64,000 nt of DNA from Aquipseudomonas alcaligenes. Its GTDB lineage: Bacteria > Pseudomonadota > Gammaproteobacteria > Pseudomonadales > Pseudomonadaceae. A model generated the notes under the pieces. The model was not told the DNA's origin and ran no database searches. It saw nothing but the letters and a program-made list of their open reading frames with translations. Below, piece by piece: positions 33,854 to 43,104 of the stretch. The DNA lies in NCBI RefSeq assembly GCF_900156545.1, contig NZ_FTNW01000002.1, positions 372,001-436,000 on the forward strand. Direction: 5' to 3'. The stretch's first letter is position 1. Each line of letters starts with the position of its first letter. The position numbers and the translations under genes were made by a program.

Positions 33854-34778
33854 CCTGGTGATCCGCGCCCGCGGCCTGAGCAAGCGCTTCGGCCAGCTCA
33901 ACGCGGTGGACGGCCTCGACCTCTCGGTGGCGCGCGCCGAAGTATTCGGCTTCCTCGGCCCCAACGGCTGCGGCAAGTCCACCACCATCCGCATGCTCTG
34001 CGGCCTGCTGCTACCCAGCGCGGGCGAGGTGGAAGTGCTCGGCTACCAGATCCCGCGTGATGCCGAGGCGCTGAAGCGGCGCATCGGCTACATGACGCAG
34101 AAGTTCTCGCTGTACGAAGACCTCACGGTGCAGGAGAACCTGGAGTTCCTCGCCGCCGTGCAGGGCATTGGCCGGCGCGGCACGCGCCAGCGCATCGACG
34201 AACTGCTGGAGCGCTACTGGCTCGCCGACCGTCGCACGCAGATGGCCGGCACCCTCAGCGGTGGGCAGAAGCAGCGCCTGGCCCTGGCCGGCGCGGTGTT
34301 GCACAAGCCCGACTTGCTGCTGCTCGACGAGCCGACCAGCGCCGTCGACCCGCAGTCGCGCCGCGAATTCTGGGACTCGCTGTTCGAGCTGGCCGAGCAG
34401 GGCACCACCCTGCTGGTGTCCACCCACTACATGGACGAGGCCGAGCGCTGCACCCGCCTGGGGATTCTCGACGCCGGCCGCCTGGCGGCCGACGGCAGCC
34501 CGCGCGAGCTGATGGATGCCCTGCCCGGTCACCCGCTGCTGGTCGACTGCGCCCAGCCGCGCGAAGCCCAGCGCGCCCTGCAGGGGCACCCCGAGGTGCT
34601 GGCGATGGCGCAGATCGGCGCCACCCTGCGCGTACTCTGCGCCGCCAACGGTGCCCGTGACGACATCGCCGCCAGCCTGCGCCGCGCCGGCATCGACGCG
34701 CAGCTGCGCGACGGCGAGGCCAACCTGGAAGACGTGTTCGTCGCCGTCACCCGCAAGCCGCTGCAGGCGCGGCCATGA
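33840..34778 (+). CDS. ABC transporter ATP-binding protein, YbhF-like
   Basis: The protein has 312 residues from ATG 33840, with GGAG upstream, overlapping the adaptor gene by 14 bp. It has a single nucleotide-binding domain: Walker A GPNGCGKST, Q-loop YMTQKFSLYEDLT, signature LSGGQKQRLALAGA, Walker B LLLLDEPTSAVD and H-loop STHYMDE. The C-terminal 80 residues are the accessory domain seen in drug- and Nod-type exporters. E. coli YbhF carries two such domains; this protein has one and would need to dimerise. It powers the permease encoded by the next gene. Confidence 0.9.
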   Translation: MHDPDLVIRARGLSKRFGQLNAVDGLDLSVARAEVFGFLGPNGCGKSTTIRMLCGLLLPSAGEVEVLGYQIPRDAEALKRRIGYMTQKFSLYEDLTVQENLEFLAAVQGIGRRGTRQRIDELLERYWLADRRTQMAGTLSGGQKQRLALAGAVLHKPDLLLLDEPTSAVDPQSRREFWDSLFELAEQGTTLLVSTHYMDEAERCTRLGILDAGRLAADGSPRELMDALPGHPLLVDCAQPREAQRALQGHPEVLAMAQIGATLRVLCAANGARDDIAASLRRAGIDAQLRDGEANLEDVFVAVTRKPLQARP

Positions 34779-35854
34779 ACCTGCGTCGCCTCGGCGCCAT
34801 CGTGCTCAAGGAGCTGCGCCAGCTGCGCCGCGACAAGCTGACCTTCGCCATGATCGCCGGCATTCCGCTGCTGGAGCTGGTGCTGTTCGGCTACGCCATC
34901 AATATGGACGTGCGCGGCATCGAGGCCGCCGTGCTGGACCAGGCGAACACCGCGCAATCGCGCGAGGCGGTGGCGGAAATCGCTTCCAGCCAGGTGATCG
35001 ACATCCAGTACCGCCTGCACGACCCGCAGCAGATTGATCAGCTACTGCGCCAGGGCAAGATCAGCGCCGCCCTGGTGGTACCGCGCGACTTCGAGGCGCG
35101 CCTGCAGCGCCAGGACCGCCCGCCGCTGCAGCTGGTGGTGGATGGCTCCGACCAGAGCGTGCAGGCCTCGGCGCGCCAGCTGGCCGCCTACCCGCTGCCC
35201 GGCTGGGAAAGCCGCCAGGGCGTGGAGGTGGTGAACTTCTACAACCCGGAACGCCTGGCGCCGCTGAACACCGTGCCCGGCCTGCTCGGGGTGATTCTGA
35301 CCATGACCATGGTGCTGTTCACCGCCGTGGCGCTGGTGCGCGAGCGCGAGCACGGCAACCTGGAACTGCTGATCGCCACGCCGGTGTCGCCCTGGGAGCT
35401 GACCATCGGCAAGGTACTGCCCTTCATCGGCATCGGCCTGATCCAGGTAACGGTGATCCTGGTGGTCGGCCACTGGCTGTTCGGCGTGCCGGTGCGTGGC
35501 GCGATCCTCGACCTGTACGGCGCCTCGCTGCTGTTCATCGTCGCCAGCCTGGCCCTCGGCGTGTGGCTGTCGACCTTGGCCAGCACGCAGTTCCAGGCCA
35601 TGCAGATGGCCTTCTTCACCTTCCTGCCGCAGATCCTGCTGTCCGGCTTCATGTTCCCCTTCGCCGGCATGCCCCGCGCGGCGCAGTGGATCGCCGAGTT
35701 CATGCCGCTGACCCACTACCTGCGCCTGTCGCGAGGGATCATGCTGCGTGGCGCCGGTGTCGAGGAACTGTGGCGGGAGATCCTGATCCTAGGAGTGTTC
35801 TGCATCGTGCTGCTGGGCCTGGCCGTGATGCGCATCCACAAGCGCCTGGACTAG
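34775..35854 (+). CDS. ABC-2 type permease, YbhS/YbhR-like
   Basis: The protein has 359 residues; the start overlaps the ATPase stop by ATGA. A first helix at about 20-40 is followed by an extracytoplasmic domain of about 120 residues, then five helices from about 170 onward. The LLGVILTMTMVLFTAVALVRERE segment and HGNLELLIATPVSPWEL are characteristic of ABC-2 exporters. Only one permease gene is present, whereas E. coli ybhSR has two, so a homodimer is expected. Substrate is unknown; the E. coli relative has been linked to drug and cation export. Confidence 0.9.
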   Translation: MNLRRLGAIVLKELRQLRRDKLTFAMIAGIPLLELVLFGYAINMDVRGIEAAVLDQANTAQSREAVAEIASSQVIDIQYRLHDPQQIDQLLRQGKISAALVVPRDFEARLQRQDRPPLQLVVDGSDQSVQASARQLAAYPLPGWESRQGVEVVNFYNPERLAPLNTVPGLLGVILTMTMVLFTAVALVREREHGNLELLIATPVSPWELTIGKVLPFIGIGLIQVTVILVVGHWLFGVPVRGAILDLYGASLLFIVASLALGVWLSTLASTQFQAMQMAFFTFLPQILLSGFMFPFAGMPRAAQWIAEFMPLTHYLRLSRGIMLRGAGVEELWREILILGVFCIVLLGLAVMRIHKRLD

Positions 35855-35884
35855 GCTGACGCAGCAACGCCCCCGGAGGCTGCC

Positions 35885-36769
35885 ATGCGACGACCGCTGC
35901 GTCTGCTCACCCTGCTGGCCTGCCTGGCACTGCTCGGCGCCTGCAGCCGTTTCGACCTGGCCTACCGCAACCTCGACTGGCTGCTGGCCTGGCGCATCGA
36001 CCGCTACCTCGACCTGAATGCCGAACAGAAGGCCTGGCTCGAACCGCGCCTGGACCAGCACCTGACCTGGCACTGCAGCACCCAGCTGCCGCAGCTGACC
36101 CGCTGGCTGGACCAGGACCGCGCCACCCTCGCCGCCGGCGAATTGGACGCGCCCCAGCTGCGCGCCCGCCTGGGCGAACTGCGCGCTGCGCTCGAACAGA
36201 TTCCCGGCGAGGTCAGCCCGACCGTCGCTGGCCTGCTGCAACAGCTCAGCCCGCTGCAGGTGCAGCAGTTGCGCGAACAGATGGCCAGGGAAAATGCCGA
36301 GCTGCGCCGCGAATTCGTCGCACCGCCGCTGGAGCAGCAGATCGCGCTGCGCGCGGAGAATACGGAAAAGCGCCTGCAGCCCTGGTTTGGCGAGCTCAAC
36401 ACAGCGCAACAGGCCCTGGTGCGCCACTGGGCCGAGCAGCGCGGCGAGCAGAACCGCCTGTGGCTGGACAGCCGCGAACGCTGGCAGGCAGCGTTGCTGC
36501 AGGAGCTGGAGGGGCGCCGCAGTGCCGACTTCGCCGCGCGCATCGAGCGCCTGCTGCGCGAACGGCAGAGCTACTGGAGTGATGCCTACCGGCAGTCGTT
36601 CGAGCAGAGCGAAAGCGACCTGGCCGAGCTGCTCGGCCAACTGATTGCCAGCGCCGACAACACCCAGCGCCAGCGCCTGTATGACCGCCTCGGCGCCCTG
36701 CGCGAGGACATCGCCGGGCTGGAGTGCGTCACGCCGGCAGCGGCGGCAGTCGCCAGTCGACCGGAGTAA
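35885..36769 (+). CDS. DUF6279-type lipoprotein
   Basis: The protein has 294 residues, with GGAGG before the ATG. The signal peptide ends with the lipobox [19 protein letters not shown]. The remainder is helical and rich in Gln, Glu and Arg, with [27 protein letters not shown] near residues 38-65, a layout typical of this family of Pseudomonas lipoproteins. Function is unknown. It overlaps the convergent ung gene by 41 bp at its 3' end. A possible co-transcription with the ABC exporter (30 bp gap) is noted. Confidence 0.75.
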   Translation: MRRPLRLLTLLACLALLGACSRFDLAYRNLDWLLAWRIDRYLDLNAEQKAWLEPRLDQHLTWHCSTQLPQLTRWLDQDRATLAAGELDAPQLRARLGELRAALEQIPGEVSPTVAGLLQQLSPLQVQQLREQMARENAELRREFVAPPLEQQIALRAENTEKRLQPWFGELNTAQQALVRHWAEQRGEQNRLWLDSRERWQAALLQELEGRRSADFAARIERLLRERQSYWSDAYRQSFEQSESDLAELLGQLIASADNTQRQRLYDRLGALREDIAGLECVTPAAAAVASRPE

Positions 36770-37427
36770 GGCCGCACTGCTTGAGGTACTGGTTGGTGCG
36801 GCTGAAATGGCCGTTGCCGAGGAAGCCCCGGTAGGCCGACAGCGGCGAGGGATGCGCCGACTTCAGCACCAGATGGCGGGTGGTGTCGATCAGCTTCTGC
36901 TTGCTCTGCGCGTGCGAGCCCCAGAGCAGGAACACCAGGTTGCCGGGCCGCGCATTGACCACCTCGATCACCTTGTCGGTGAACGGCTGCCAGCCCTTGT
37001 CGGCGTGCGAACCGGCGCTGGCCTGCTGCACGGTCAGCGACGTGTTGAGCAGCAGCACGCCCTGCTCCGCCCAGCTCTGCAGGTAGCCGTGTGCGGGGAT
37101 GTCGATGTTCAGGTCGCGCTTGAGCTCCTTGAAGATGTTCACCAGCGAGGGCGGCGCCGGCACGCCCGGCTGAACCGAGAAGCACAGACCGTGGGCCTGG
37201 CCCGGACCGTGGTAGGGGTCCTGGCCGATGATCACCACCTTGACCTGGTCCAGCGGCGTGGAATTGAGCGCATTGAAGATCAGCGGTCCCGGCGGGTAGA
37301 TCACCTTGCCGGCCGCCTTCTCGGTACGCAGGAACTCGCTCAGGGCCTTCATGTAGGGCTTGTCGAACTCTTCGCGCAGGGCTTCTTTCCAGCCCGGTTC
37401 GAGTTTGATGCGGTCGTCGGCGCTCAT
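36729..37427 (-). CDS. ung: Uracil-DNA glycosylase
   Basis: The protein has 232 residues from ATG 37427 ([17 protein letters not shown]). The frame is open for 74 codons upstream, but the family starts here. The active-site motif [14 protein letters not shown] has catalytic Asp70. The substrate-stacking block is [13 protein letters not shown], and the DNA-intercalation loop [10 protein letters not shown] carries the second conserved His. It removes uracil from DNA to start base-excision repair. Its 3' end overlaps a convergent lipoprotein gene by 41 bp. Confidence 0.97.
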   Translation of the reverse strand: MSADDRIKLEPGWKEALREEFDKPYMKALSEFLRTEKAAGKVIYPPGPLIFNALNSTPLDQVKVVIIGQDPYHGPGQAHGLCFSVQPGVPAPPSLVNIFKELKRDLNIDIPAHGYLQSWAEQGVLLLNTSLTVQQASAGSHADKGWQPFTDKVIEVVNARPGNLVFLLWGSHAQSKQKLIDTTRHLVLKSAHPSPLSAYRGFLGNGHFSRTNQYLKQCGLTPVDWRLPPLPA

Positions 37428-37581
37428 GCGGCTTTCCTGCGGTAAAAACGAAAGCGGCACGCTAGGCAAGGCACCGGGGCAAGTCAAGGCTGATGCCGCG
37501 CCATCACGCCGCTGGATGCGTGTGGCGGCGCCGCGCAAGCCGACCAAGACTGCAAGCTCCCACTGCCGAGGAGCATGGATC

Positions 37582-38004
37582 ATGAACACTACCGACACCG
37601 CAACCGGCATCAGCCGCGAACGCCTGGAGCAGGCGCTGCAACACTCCACCTTCGCCCAGCTGCTGGGCGCCGAACTGCTCGACTTCGAACCGGGCCGCGT
37701 CAGCTTGCAGGTGCGCAGCCGGCCGGACCTGTGCCAGCACCACGGCTACCTGCACGGGGCCGTGGTCGGTTTCATGGTCGACAGCGGCTGCGCCTGGGCG
37801 GCGGCCTCGGTGTGCGGCGACGTGGTCACCAGCGAGTACAAGCTCAACCTGCTGGCCCCCGCCATCGGCGAGCGCCTGGTGTGCCGCAGCGAGGTGCTCA
37901 AGGCCGGCCAGCGCCAGGCGGTGTGCCGGGCGGATGTGTTTGCGCTGAAGGATGGCCTGGAGAAGCTGGTCGCCACCGGACTGGCGACCATTGCCCGGGT
38001 GTGA
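37582..38004 (+). CDS. PaaI family thioesterase
   Basis: The protein has 140 residues from ATG 37582. The frame is open upstream, but an AGGAGC site and the normal length of the family support this start. It is a hotdog domain with the PaaI signature [24 protein letters not shown], where the Asp in the central helix is the usual catalytic residue. It probably hydrolyses phenylacyl- or medium-chain acyl-CoA. It is followed after 61 bp by the Rho-binding protein gene; the two may share a transcript but have no evident functional link. Confidence 0.85.
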   Translation: MNTTDTATGISRERLEQALQHSTFAQLLGAELLDFEPGRVSLQVRSRPDLCQHHGYLHGAVVGFMVDSGCAWAAASVCGDVVTSEYKLNLLAPAIGERLVCRSEVLKAGQRQAVCRADVFALKDGLEKLVATGLATIARV

Positions 38005-38065
38005 AGCACACCTGGCACCTAGACTTGCTCTGGGCGTCGACACTGGCAGACCAGGAGAAACCGAG

Positions 38066-38344
38066 ATGGCCGACTATTACCCCCTGAACTGCGACCTGTA
38101 CGACTACCTGGAAATCGCCTGCATGCACGGCTATCGCCTGCAGATCGAACTGGTCGACGGCTTCGGCTTCGTGGCCAGGGCGCTGGATACCCGCACGGCG
38201 GCGAGCAAGGAGGAATTCCTCGTGCTGCAGACCGACGAAGGCCGTCAGGAAGTGCGCCTGGATCAGCTACTGGCGATCACCCCACTCGACCCCGGCGCCA
38301 GTTTCGGCCGGGTGGAACTGGCCGGCAGGGTCTGCTCGATCTGA
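38066..38344 (+). CDS. rof: Rho-binding antiterminator, ROF/YaeO family
   Basis: The protein has 92 residues from ATG 38066, with GGAG upstream. MADYYPLNCDLYDYLEIACMH is the family start, and an Sm-like beta core with RLQIELVDGFGFVARALDTRT and RLDQLLAITPLDP follows, as in YaeO/Rof (PF07073). Family members bind Rho and weaken Rho-dependent termination. It carries an additional C-terminal extension of modest length. The functional effect in this organism is inferred from the family. Confidence 0.85.
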   Translation: MADYYPLNCDLYDYLEIACMHGYRLQIELVDGFGFVARALDTRTAASKEEFLVLQTDEGRQEVRLDQLLAITPLDPGASFGRVELAGRVCSI

Positions 38345-38433
38345 TCCTTCTCGCGGGCCGCTCACCCGGCCTTCATGCGTCGGCGCCTGCAATTTGCTAG
38401 CATCGCCAACCCTGTTCTCTCGTCGTCACCATC

Positions 38434-39249
38434 ATGTCGCTGTCCGCCAATGCCGTGCGTTTCGCCTTGCTCACCCGCTTTCTCAAGGGCGAAGCCAAGG
38501 TGCCACAGATGCCGGAAGCCGCCCTGCGCATTCGCCGCCTGCTGGAGGACCCGCGTACCTCGCTGGAACAGTTGGCACGGGTGATCAACAGCGACCCGCC
38601 GCTGGCTGCCTACCTGATGCAGTTCGCCGACAGCCCGCTGCTGCGCGGCGGCCGCCAGGGCATGTCCATGCGCGACCTGCTGGCGCGGCTGGGCACCCGC
38701 CAGCTCAATGATCTGGTACTGGGCTTCACCGTGCGCCACCTGTTCGCCAGCCGCGAAACCATCCTGCAACAGGCCTTTGCCCTGCGCTGGCGGCGTGCGC
38801 GGGAGCGCGCCGCCTACTGCGCGGCACTGGCCCAGCGCTGCAGCCTGGCGCTGGATGACGCCATGCTCGCCGGCCTGCTGCAGGACATCGGCAGCCTGCC
38901 GCTACTGGACGAGCTGCAGCACTGGCCGGACTTCCCGCGCGAGATGGCGGCACTGGACGAGTTGTGCGACCAGCTGTCCGCCGACATCGGCGCGCTGGTG
39001 CTGACGCGTTGGCAACTGCCCGCCGCCGTCATCGAATGTGCGCGCCAGCGCGGCCAGTGGCAGCGCCAGCACGAAGGCGCAGCGGACCTCACCGACCTGG
39101 TCCTGGTCGCCAGCGCCCTGCAGGCCGACGCGGCCGCCCTGCTCGAACCCCTGCCGGCGCAGCAGCGCCTCGGCCTGCAACAGCCGCTGGCTGAGCTGCG
39201 CGAGGCGCTGCGTCCCGAGCTGCAGCTGTGGCTGCGCCTGCTCGCCTGA
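38434..39249 (+). CDS. HDOD domain protein
   Basis: The protein has 271 residues and is almost entirely an HDOD domain (PF08668). VPQMPEAALRIRRLLEDPRTSLEQLARVI near residues 23-51, then SDPPLAAYLMQFADSPLL and MRDLLARLGTRQLNDLVLGF, form the first helices. Later GLLQDIGSLPLLDEL replaces the HD metal site of true HD phosphohydrolases, as usual in HDOD. HDOD proteins act in signalling. The stop abuts the convergent mmsR stop in TGATCA. Confidence 0.85.
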   Translation: MSLSANAVRFALLTRFLKGEAKVPQMPEAALRIRRLLEDPRTSLEQLARVINSDPPLAAYLMQFADSPLLRGGRQGMSMRDLLARLGTRQLNDLVLGFTVRHLFASRETILQQAFALRWRRARERAAYCAALAQRCSLALDDAMLAGLLQDIGSLPLLDELQHWPDFPREMAALDELCDQLSADIGALVLTRWQLPAAVIECARQRGQWQRQHEGAADLTDLVLVASALQADAAALLEPLPAQQRLGLQQPLAELREALRPELQLWLRLLA

Positions 39250-40131
39250 TCAGCCGCGATGCAGCGCCCGGTAATGGCTGGGCGCCATGCCCACCACCTT
39301 CCTGAACAGCCGTGAGAAGTAGTAGGGGTCGTCGTAGCCCAGCTGCTCGGCGATCTGCCGCACTTCCAGGCTGCCCTGGTCGAGCAGGCGGCAGGCCTGG
39401 GCCATCTTCAGCTGGATGAAGTCCTGGATCGGCGCGTGGCCGGTGAGGGCGCGGTAGGTCTTGGCGAAGTGGAAGCGCGACAGCTTGAACTGCGCGGCCA
39501 GCTCGTCGAGGTTGAGGCTGCCGTGCAGGTGGCTGCGCATCACCGCCTGCACCGCGTCCACGTCCAGCACCCGTCCGGACTTCAGCGTGGTGCGGATCGG
39601 CAGCACCGCCAGCGAGCTGAGCAGCGCCTGCAGCTGGTGGGCGGCGTGGATGAAGTGGGCCGGGTTGAGGCCACGGCGGTGCAGGCCAAGCAACGCCTCG
39701 AAGTCGGTCAGCAGGCGTGGCTGCACACCGATACGACGCACGCCGGGCTTGCCCAGCAGGCGCAGGAAGTCGTCGCACAGGGCGCCGTCGAAATGCACCC
39801 AGTGGATGGTCCAGGGCCGCTGCGGGTCGGCGCCGTAGGTGTGCGCCAGGCCCTTGGGCAACAGCAGCAGGTCGCCGCCACCCACCTCCAATCGTCCATC
39901 CCCACTGTCCAGCCAGCCGCGCCCGGCACGGCAGTAGATGAGCAGGTGGTCATCCGGTAGCGGCCGCTGCATACGGTGCCCGGCGGCCTCCGGGTAGAAG
40001 CCCAAAGCCAGCGGATAGCAGCCTGCCGAGAGCGGGTGACGGGCCAGCACACGCCTCAGCCGTGGCGGCACGATAAAGCGCAGGCCGTTGGCCGGCAGTG
40101 GCCAGTTGGAGGTTTCCACCGAGGCGTTCAT
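39250..40131 (-). CDS. mmsR: AraC family regulator of the valine (mms) operon
   Basis: The protein has 293 residues. An N-terminal cupin-like sensing domain is at about 30-140 (HLLIYCRAGRGWLDSGDGRLEVGGGDLLLLPKGLAHTYG in two halves). The C-terminal AraC/XylS DNA-binding domain has helix-turn-helix units LNLDELAAQFKLSRFHFAKTY and EVRQIAEQLGYDDPYYFSRLF near residues 205-275. It diverges from mmsA, as MmsR does in P. aeruginosa, and paired direct repeats at 40157-40187 in the shared promoter look like its binding sites. It should activate the operon in response to a valine or isobutyrate catabolite. Confidence 0.9.
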   Translation of the reverse strand: MNASVETSNWPLPANGLRFIVPPRLRRVLARHPLSAGCYPLALGFYPEAAGHRMQRPLPDDHLLIYCRAGRGWLDSGDGRLEVGGGDLLLLPKGLAHTYGADPQRPWTIHWVHFDGALCDDFLRLLGKPGVRRIGVQPRLLTDFEALLGLHRRGLNPAHFIHAAHQLQALLSSLAVLPIRTTLKSGRVLDVDAVQAVMRSHLHGSLNLDELAAQFKLSRFHFAKTYRALTGHAPIQDFIQLKMAQACRLLDQGSLEVRQIAEQLGYDDPYYFSRLFRKVVGMAPSHYRALHRG

Positions 40132-40156
40132 GGCGCCCTCATTGTTGTTCGAATGC

Positions 40157-40218
40157 CAAGATCGTCCATCCCCCGAGCAAGATCGTCAATCCACAGGGGG
40201 TTCGGCTGCGGCTATAAC
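40157..40218 (+). promoter_or_regulatory. mmsA promoter with tandem MmsR half-sites
   Basis: CAAGATCGTC occurs twice as direct repeats, at 40157-40166 and 40178-40187, 21 bp apart (two helical turns). The downstream repeat abuts a weak -35, TCCACA (40190-40195), followed after 17 bp by a -10 of TATAAC (40213-40218). This is the geometry of AraC-type activation from a site touching the -35 region. Confidence 0.65.
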
Positions 40219-40250
40219 AGGGGCACACAAGAACAATCAGGAGGCCCTCG

Positions 40251-41744
40251 ATGCCCCAGGTGATCCCCCAGCTGATCAACGGCCAATGGCAGGCCAGCAA
40301 CGCCCGCGAACTGATCGAGGTGACCGACCCGGCCACCCAGGAAGTGCTGGCCCTGGCGCCCAAGGCCACCCACGAGGAAATCGAGGCGGCCATCGCCGGC
40401 GCCAAGCAGGCCTTCTTCAGCTGGCGCGAAGTCCCGGTGCCGGAACGCGCGCGGCTGATGCTGCGCTACCAGCACCTGCTCAAGGAACACCATGACGAGC
40501 TGGCCGAGATCCTCGCCGGCGAGACCGGCAAGACCTTCGCCGATGCCAAGGGCGACGTCTGGCGCGGTATCGAGGTGGCCGAGCATGCGGCCAACATCTG
40601 CAGCCTGATGATGGGCGAGACGGTGGAGAACGTCGCCCGCGAGATCGATACCGCCAGCTATATCCAGCCGCTCGGCGTGTGCGTCGGCATCACCCCGTTC
40701 AACTTCCCGGCGATGATCCCGCTGTGGATGTTCCCGCTGGCCATCGCCTGCGGCAACACCTTCATCCTCAAGCCCTCCGAGCAGGACCCGCTGACCCCCA
40801 ACCGCCTGGCCGAGCTGTTCCTCGAGGCCGGTGCGCCGGCCGGCGTGCTGCAGGTGCTGCACGGCGGCCGCGAGGTGGTCGACGCCCTGCTCACCCACGA
40901 GGACATCCGCGCCATCTCCTTCGTCGGCTCGGTGCCGGTGGGCCAGCATATCTACCGCACGGGCACACAACACCTGAAGCGCGTGCAGGCCTTCGCCGGC
41001 GCCAAGAACCATATGGTGATCATGCCCGACGCGCCCAAGGACCAGGTGCTCAGCAACCTGGTGGGCGCCAGCTGCGGCGCCGCCGGCCAGCGCTGCATGG
41101 CGATCAGCGTGGCGGTGTTCGTCGGCGAGTCGAAACAGTGGATTGCCGAACTGGCCGCGCAGATGGCCGAGCTGCGCCCCGGCTACTGGAAGGACAGCGG
41201 CGCCGCCTACGGCCCGCTGATCAGCCAGCAGGCCAAGCAGCGCGTGCAGAAGCTGATCGCCGAGGGCAAGGCGGAAGGCGCCGAGTGCCTGCTCGACGGC
41301 AGCCACTGCGAGGTGCCGGGCTACCCGGACGGCAACTGGCTGGGCCCGACCCTGTTCCGCAACGTCAAGCCGAACATGTCGATCTACCGCGAGGAAATCT
41401 TTGGCCCGGTGCTGGTGTGCATGGAGGTCGACACCCTGGAGCAGGCCATCGAACTGGTCAACGCCAGCCCGTTCGGCAACGGCACCAGCATCTTCACCCG
41501 CTCCGGTGGCGCCGCGCGGCATTACCAGCATGCGGTGGAAGTCGGCCAGGTGGGCATCAACGTGCCGATCCCGGTACCACTGCCGTTCTTCTCCTTCACC
41601 GGCTGGAAGGGCTCCTTCTATGGCGACCTGCACGCCTACGGCAAGCAGGCGGTGCGCTTCTACACCGAGACCAAGACCGTCACCAGCAGGTGGTTCGATG
41701 ACACTCCGGTCTCTGGCCCGAACATGACCATCCAACTGAAGTAA
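40251..41744 (+). CDS. mmsA: Methylmalonate-semialdehyde dehydrogenase (CoA-acylating)
   Basis: The protein has 497 residues, with AGGAGG before the ATG. It is an aldehyde dehydrogenase of the MmsA branch: [23 protein letters not shown] near residues 144-166, SFVGSVPVG near 223, and catalytic Cys282 in GAAGQRCMA. The [18 protein letters not shown] block near 450 is typical for this branch. It oxidises methylmalonate semialdehyde with NAD and CoA to propionyl-CoA at the end of valine degradation. It is the first gene of the mms operon and is probably activated by MmsR. Confidence 0.96.
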   Translation: MPQVIPQLINGQWQASNARELIEVTDPATQEVLALAPKATHEEIEAAIAGAKQAFFSWREVPVPERARLMLRYQHLLKEHHDELAEILAGETGKTFADAKGDVWRGIEVAEHAANICSLMMGETVENVAREIDTASYIQPLGVCVGITPFNFPAMIPLWMFPLAIACGNTFILKPSEQDPLTPNRLAELFLEAGAPAGVLQVLHGGREVVDALLTHEDIRAISFVGSVPVGQHIYRTGTQHLKRVQAFAGAKNHMVIMPDAPKDQVLSNLVGASCGAAGQRCMAISVAVFVGESKQWIAELAAQMAELRPGYWKDSGAAYGPLISQQAKQRVQKLIAEGKAEGAECLLDGSHCEVPGYPDGNWLGPTLFRNVKPNMSIYREEIFGPVLVCMEVDTLEQAIELVNASPFGNGTSIFTRSGGAARHYQHAVEVGQVGINVPIPVPLPFFSFTGWKGSFYGDLHAYGKQAVRFYTETKTVTSRWFDDTPVSGPNMTIQLK

Positions 41745-41850
41745 AGGTTGATCCGCGGCACCACGGTGCCACTACGACGAAAAGACAATGCCTCCGCCTT
41801 CGCCAGGGCTGCACAGTCGGCCCTGGCATAACAACAACAGGGAGCATTGC

Positions 41851-43098
41851 ATGAAACGACTGACTGCCTGTCTGGCCCTCTGGGCCGGACTCACCGCCGC
41901 CGCGCAGGCGGCCGAGCCGATCACCCTCGGCCTCAGCTACCCGCGCACCGGCAGCTACAAGGAAGAAGGACTGGCACAGATGCGCGGAGCCCTGCTGGCC
42001 ATCGACGAGCTGAACGCCAAGGGCGGCGTACTCGGCCGCCCGCTGCGCCTGTCCAGCCTAGACGACGCCTCGCGCCCCGAGAAGGCCGCACGCAACGTCG
42101 ACAAGCTGGCCAGCGAAGGCGCCGCCATGCTCTTCGGTGGTGCCTCCAGCGCCGCCGCCATCGCCGCCGGCAAGCGCGCCAAGGAACACGGCCTGCTGTA
42201 CTTCGGCACCCTCACCTACTCCAACGACACCACCGGCAAGGACGGCCACCGTTATCTGTTCCGCGAGTGCAACAGCGCCTGGATGAGCGCCCGCGTGCTC
42301 GGCCAGTACCTGGCCAAGCAGCTGCCGGACAAGCGCTACTTCTACGTCACCGCCGACTACACCTGGGGCAACACCACCGAGAGCTCGCTGCGCGAAACCA
42401 CCGGTACCCAGGATGGCGCGCGCAACCCGGGCCTCAAGGTGCCCTTCCCCGGCGCGCGCATGGCCGACTACCAGAACGCCCTGACCCAGGCCGCGCAGAG
42501 CGACGCCGAGGTGCTGGTACTGGTGCTGTTCGGCGAGGACCTGGTGCGCGCCATGCGCGTGGCCGAGAAACTCGGCCTGACCCGCAAGGTGCAGATCGTC
42601 GCGCCCAACCTGACCCAGGGCATCGTCGAGCAGGCCGGCCCCGGCCTGATGGAAGGCGTGGTGGGCACCGAGCCCTGGACCTGGCGCGTGCCGGAGCTGG
42701 AGGGCAGCCAGGCCGGCCAGGCCTTCGTGCGCAACTTCACCGAGCGCTATGAGGTCTACCCCTCCAGCGCCGCCGCCTCGGCCTACAGCATCGTCCAGCA
42801 GTGGGCGGAGGCCGCCGCCCGCGCCAAGAGCCTGGACAGCGAGGCACTGATCAAGGCCCTGGAAGGCCACCGCTACAGCCTGCTCAAGGGCCCGCAGGAG
42901 TGGCGCACCTTCGACCACCAGAATGTGCAGACGGTGTACGCGGTACGGGTCAAGAGCCGCGCCGAGGTGATGGCCTCGCCACGGCACCAGGATTACTTCG
43001 AGATCGTCCACCGCCTGGACGGCGACAGGGCCGCGCCCAGCCTGGCCGAATGGCAGGCCGAGCGGCGCGCCGCCGGCCAGCCCACGACATTGCAGTGA
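41851..43098 (+). CDS. Periplasmic branched-chain amino acid-type binding protein (Peripla_BP_6)
   Basis: The protein has 415 residues from ATG 41851, preceded by GGGAG. The signal peptide is MKRLTACLALWAGLTAAAQA. The mature part begins ITLGLSYPRTGSYKEEGLAQMRGALLAIDELNAKGG, a type I periplasmic binding protein start, with AAMLFGGASSAAAIAAGKRA near 95. It sits between mmsA and an acyl-CoA dehydrogenase gene (7 bp gap to the latter), so it is within the valine operon. No permease or ATPase genes are present. It may feed a branched-chain substrate such as valine or isobutyrate into a distant transporter; that is inference. Confidence 0.85.
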   Translation: MKRLTACLALWAGLTAAAQAAEPITLGLSYPRTGSYKEEGLAQMRGALLAIDELNAKGGVLGRPLRLSSLDDASRPEKAARNVDKLASEGAAMLFGGASSAAAIAAGKRAKEHGLLYFGTLTYSNDTTGKDGHRYLFRECNSAWMSARVLGQYLAKQLPDKRYFYVTADYTWGNTTESSLRETTGTQDGARNPGLKVPFPGARMADYQNALTQAAQSDAEVLVLVLFGEDLVRAMRVAEKLGLTRKVQIVAPNLTQGIVEQAGPGLMEGVVGTEPWTWRVPELEGSQAGQAFVRNFTERYEVYPSSAAASAYSIVQQWAEAAARAKSLDSEALIKALEGHRYSLLKGPQEWRTFDHQNVQTVYAVRVKSRAEVMASPRHQDYFEIVHRLDGDRAAPSLAEWQAERRAAGQPTTLQ

Positions 43099-43104
43099 GA
43101 GCCT

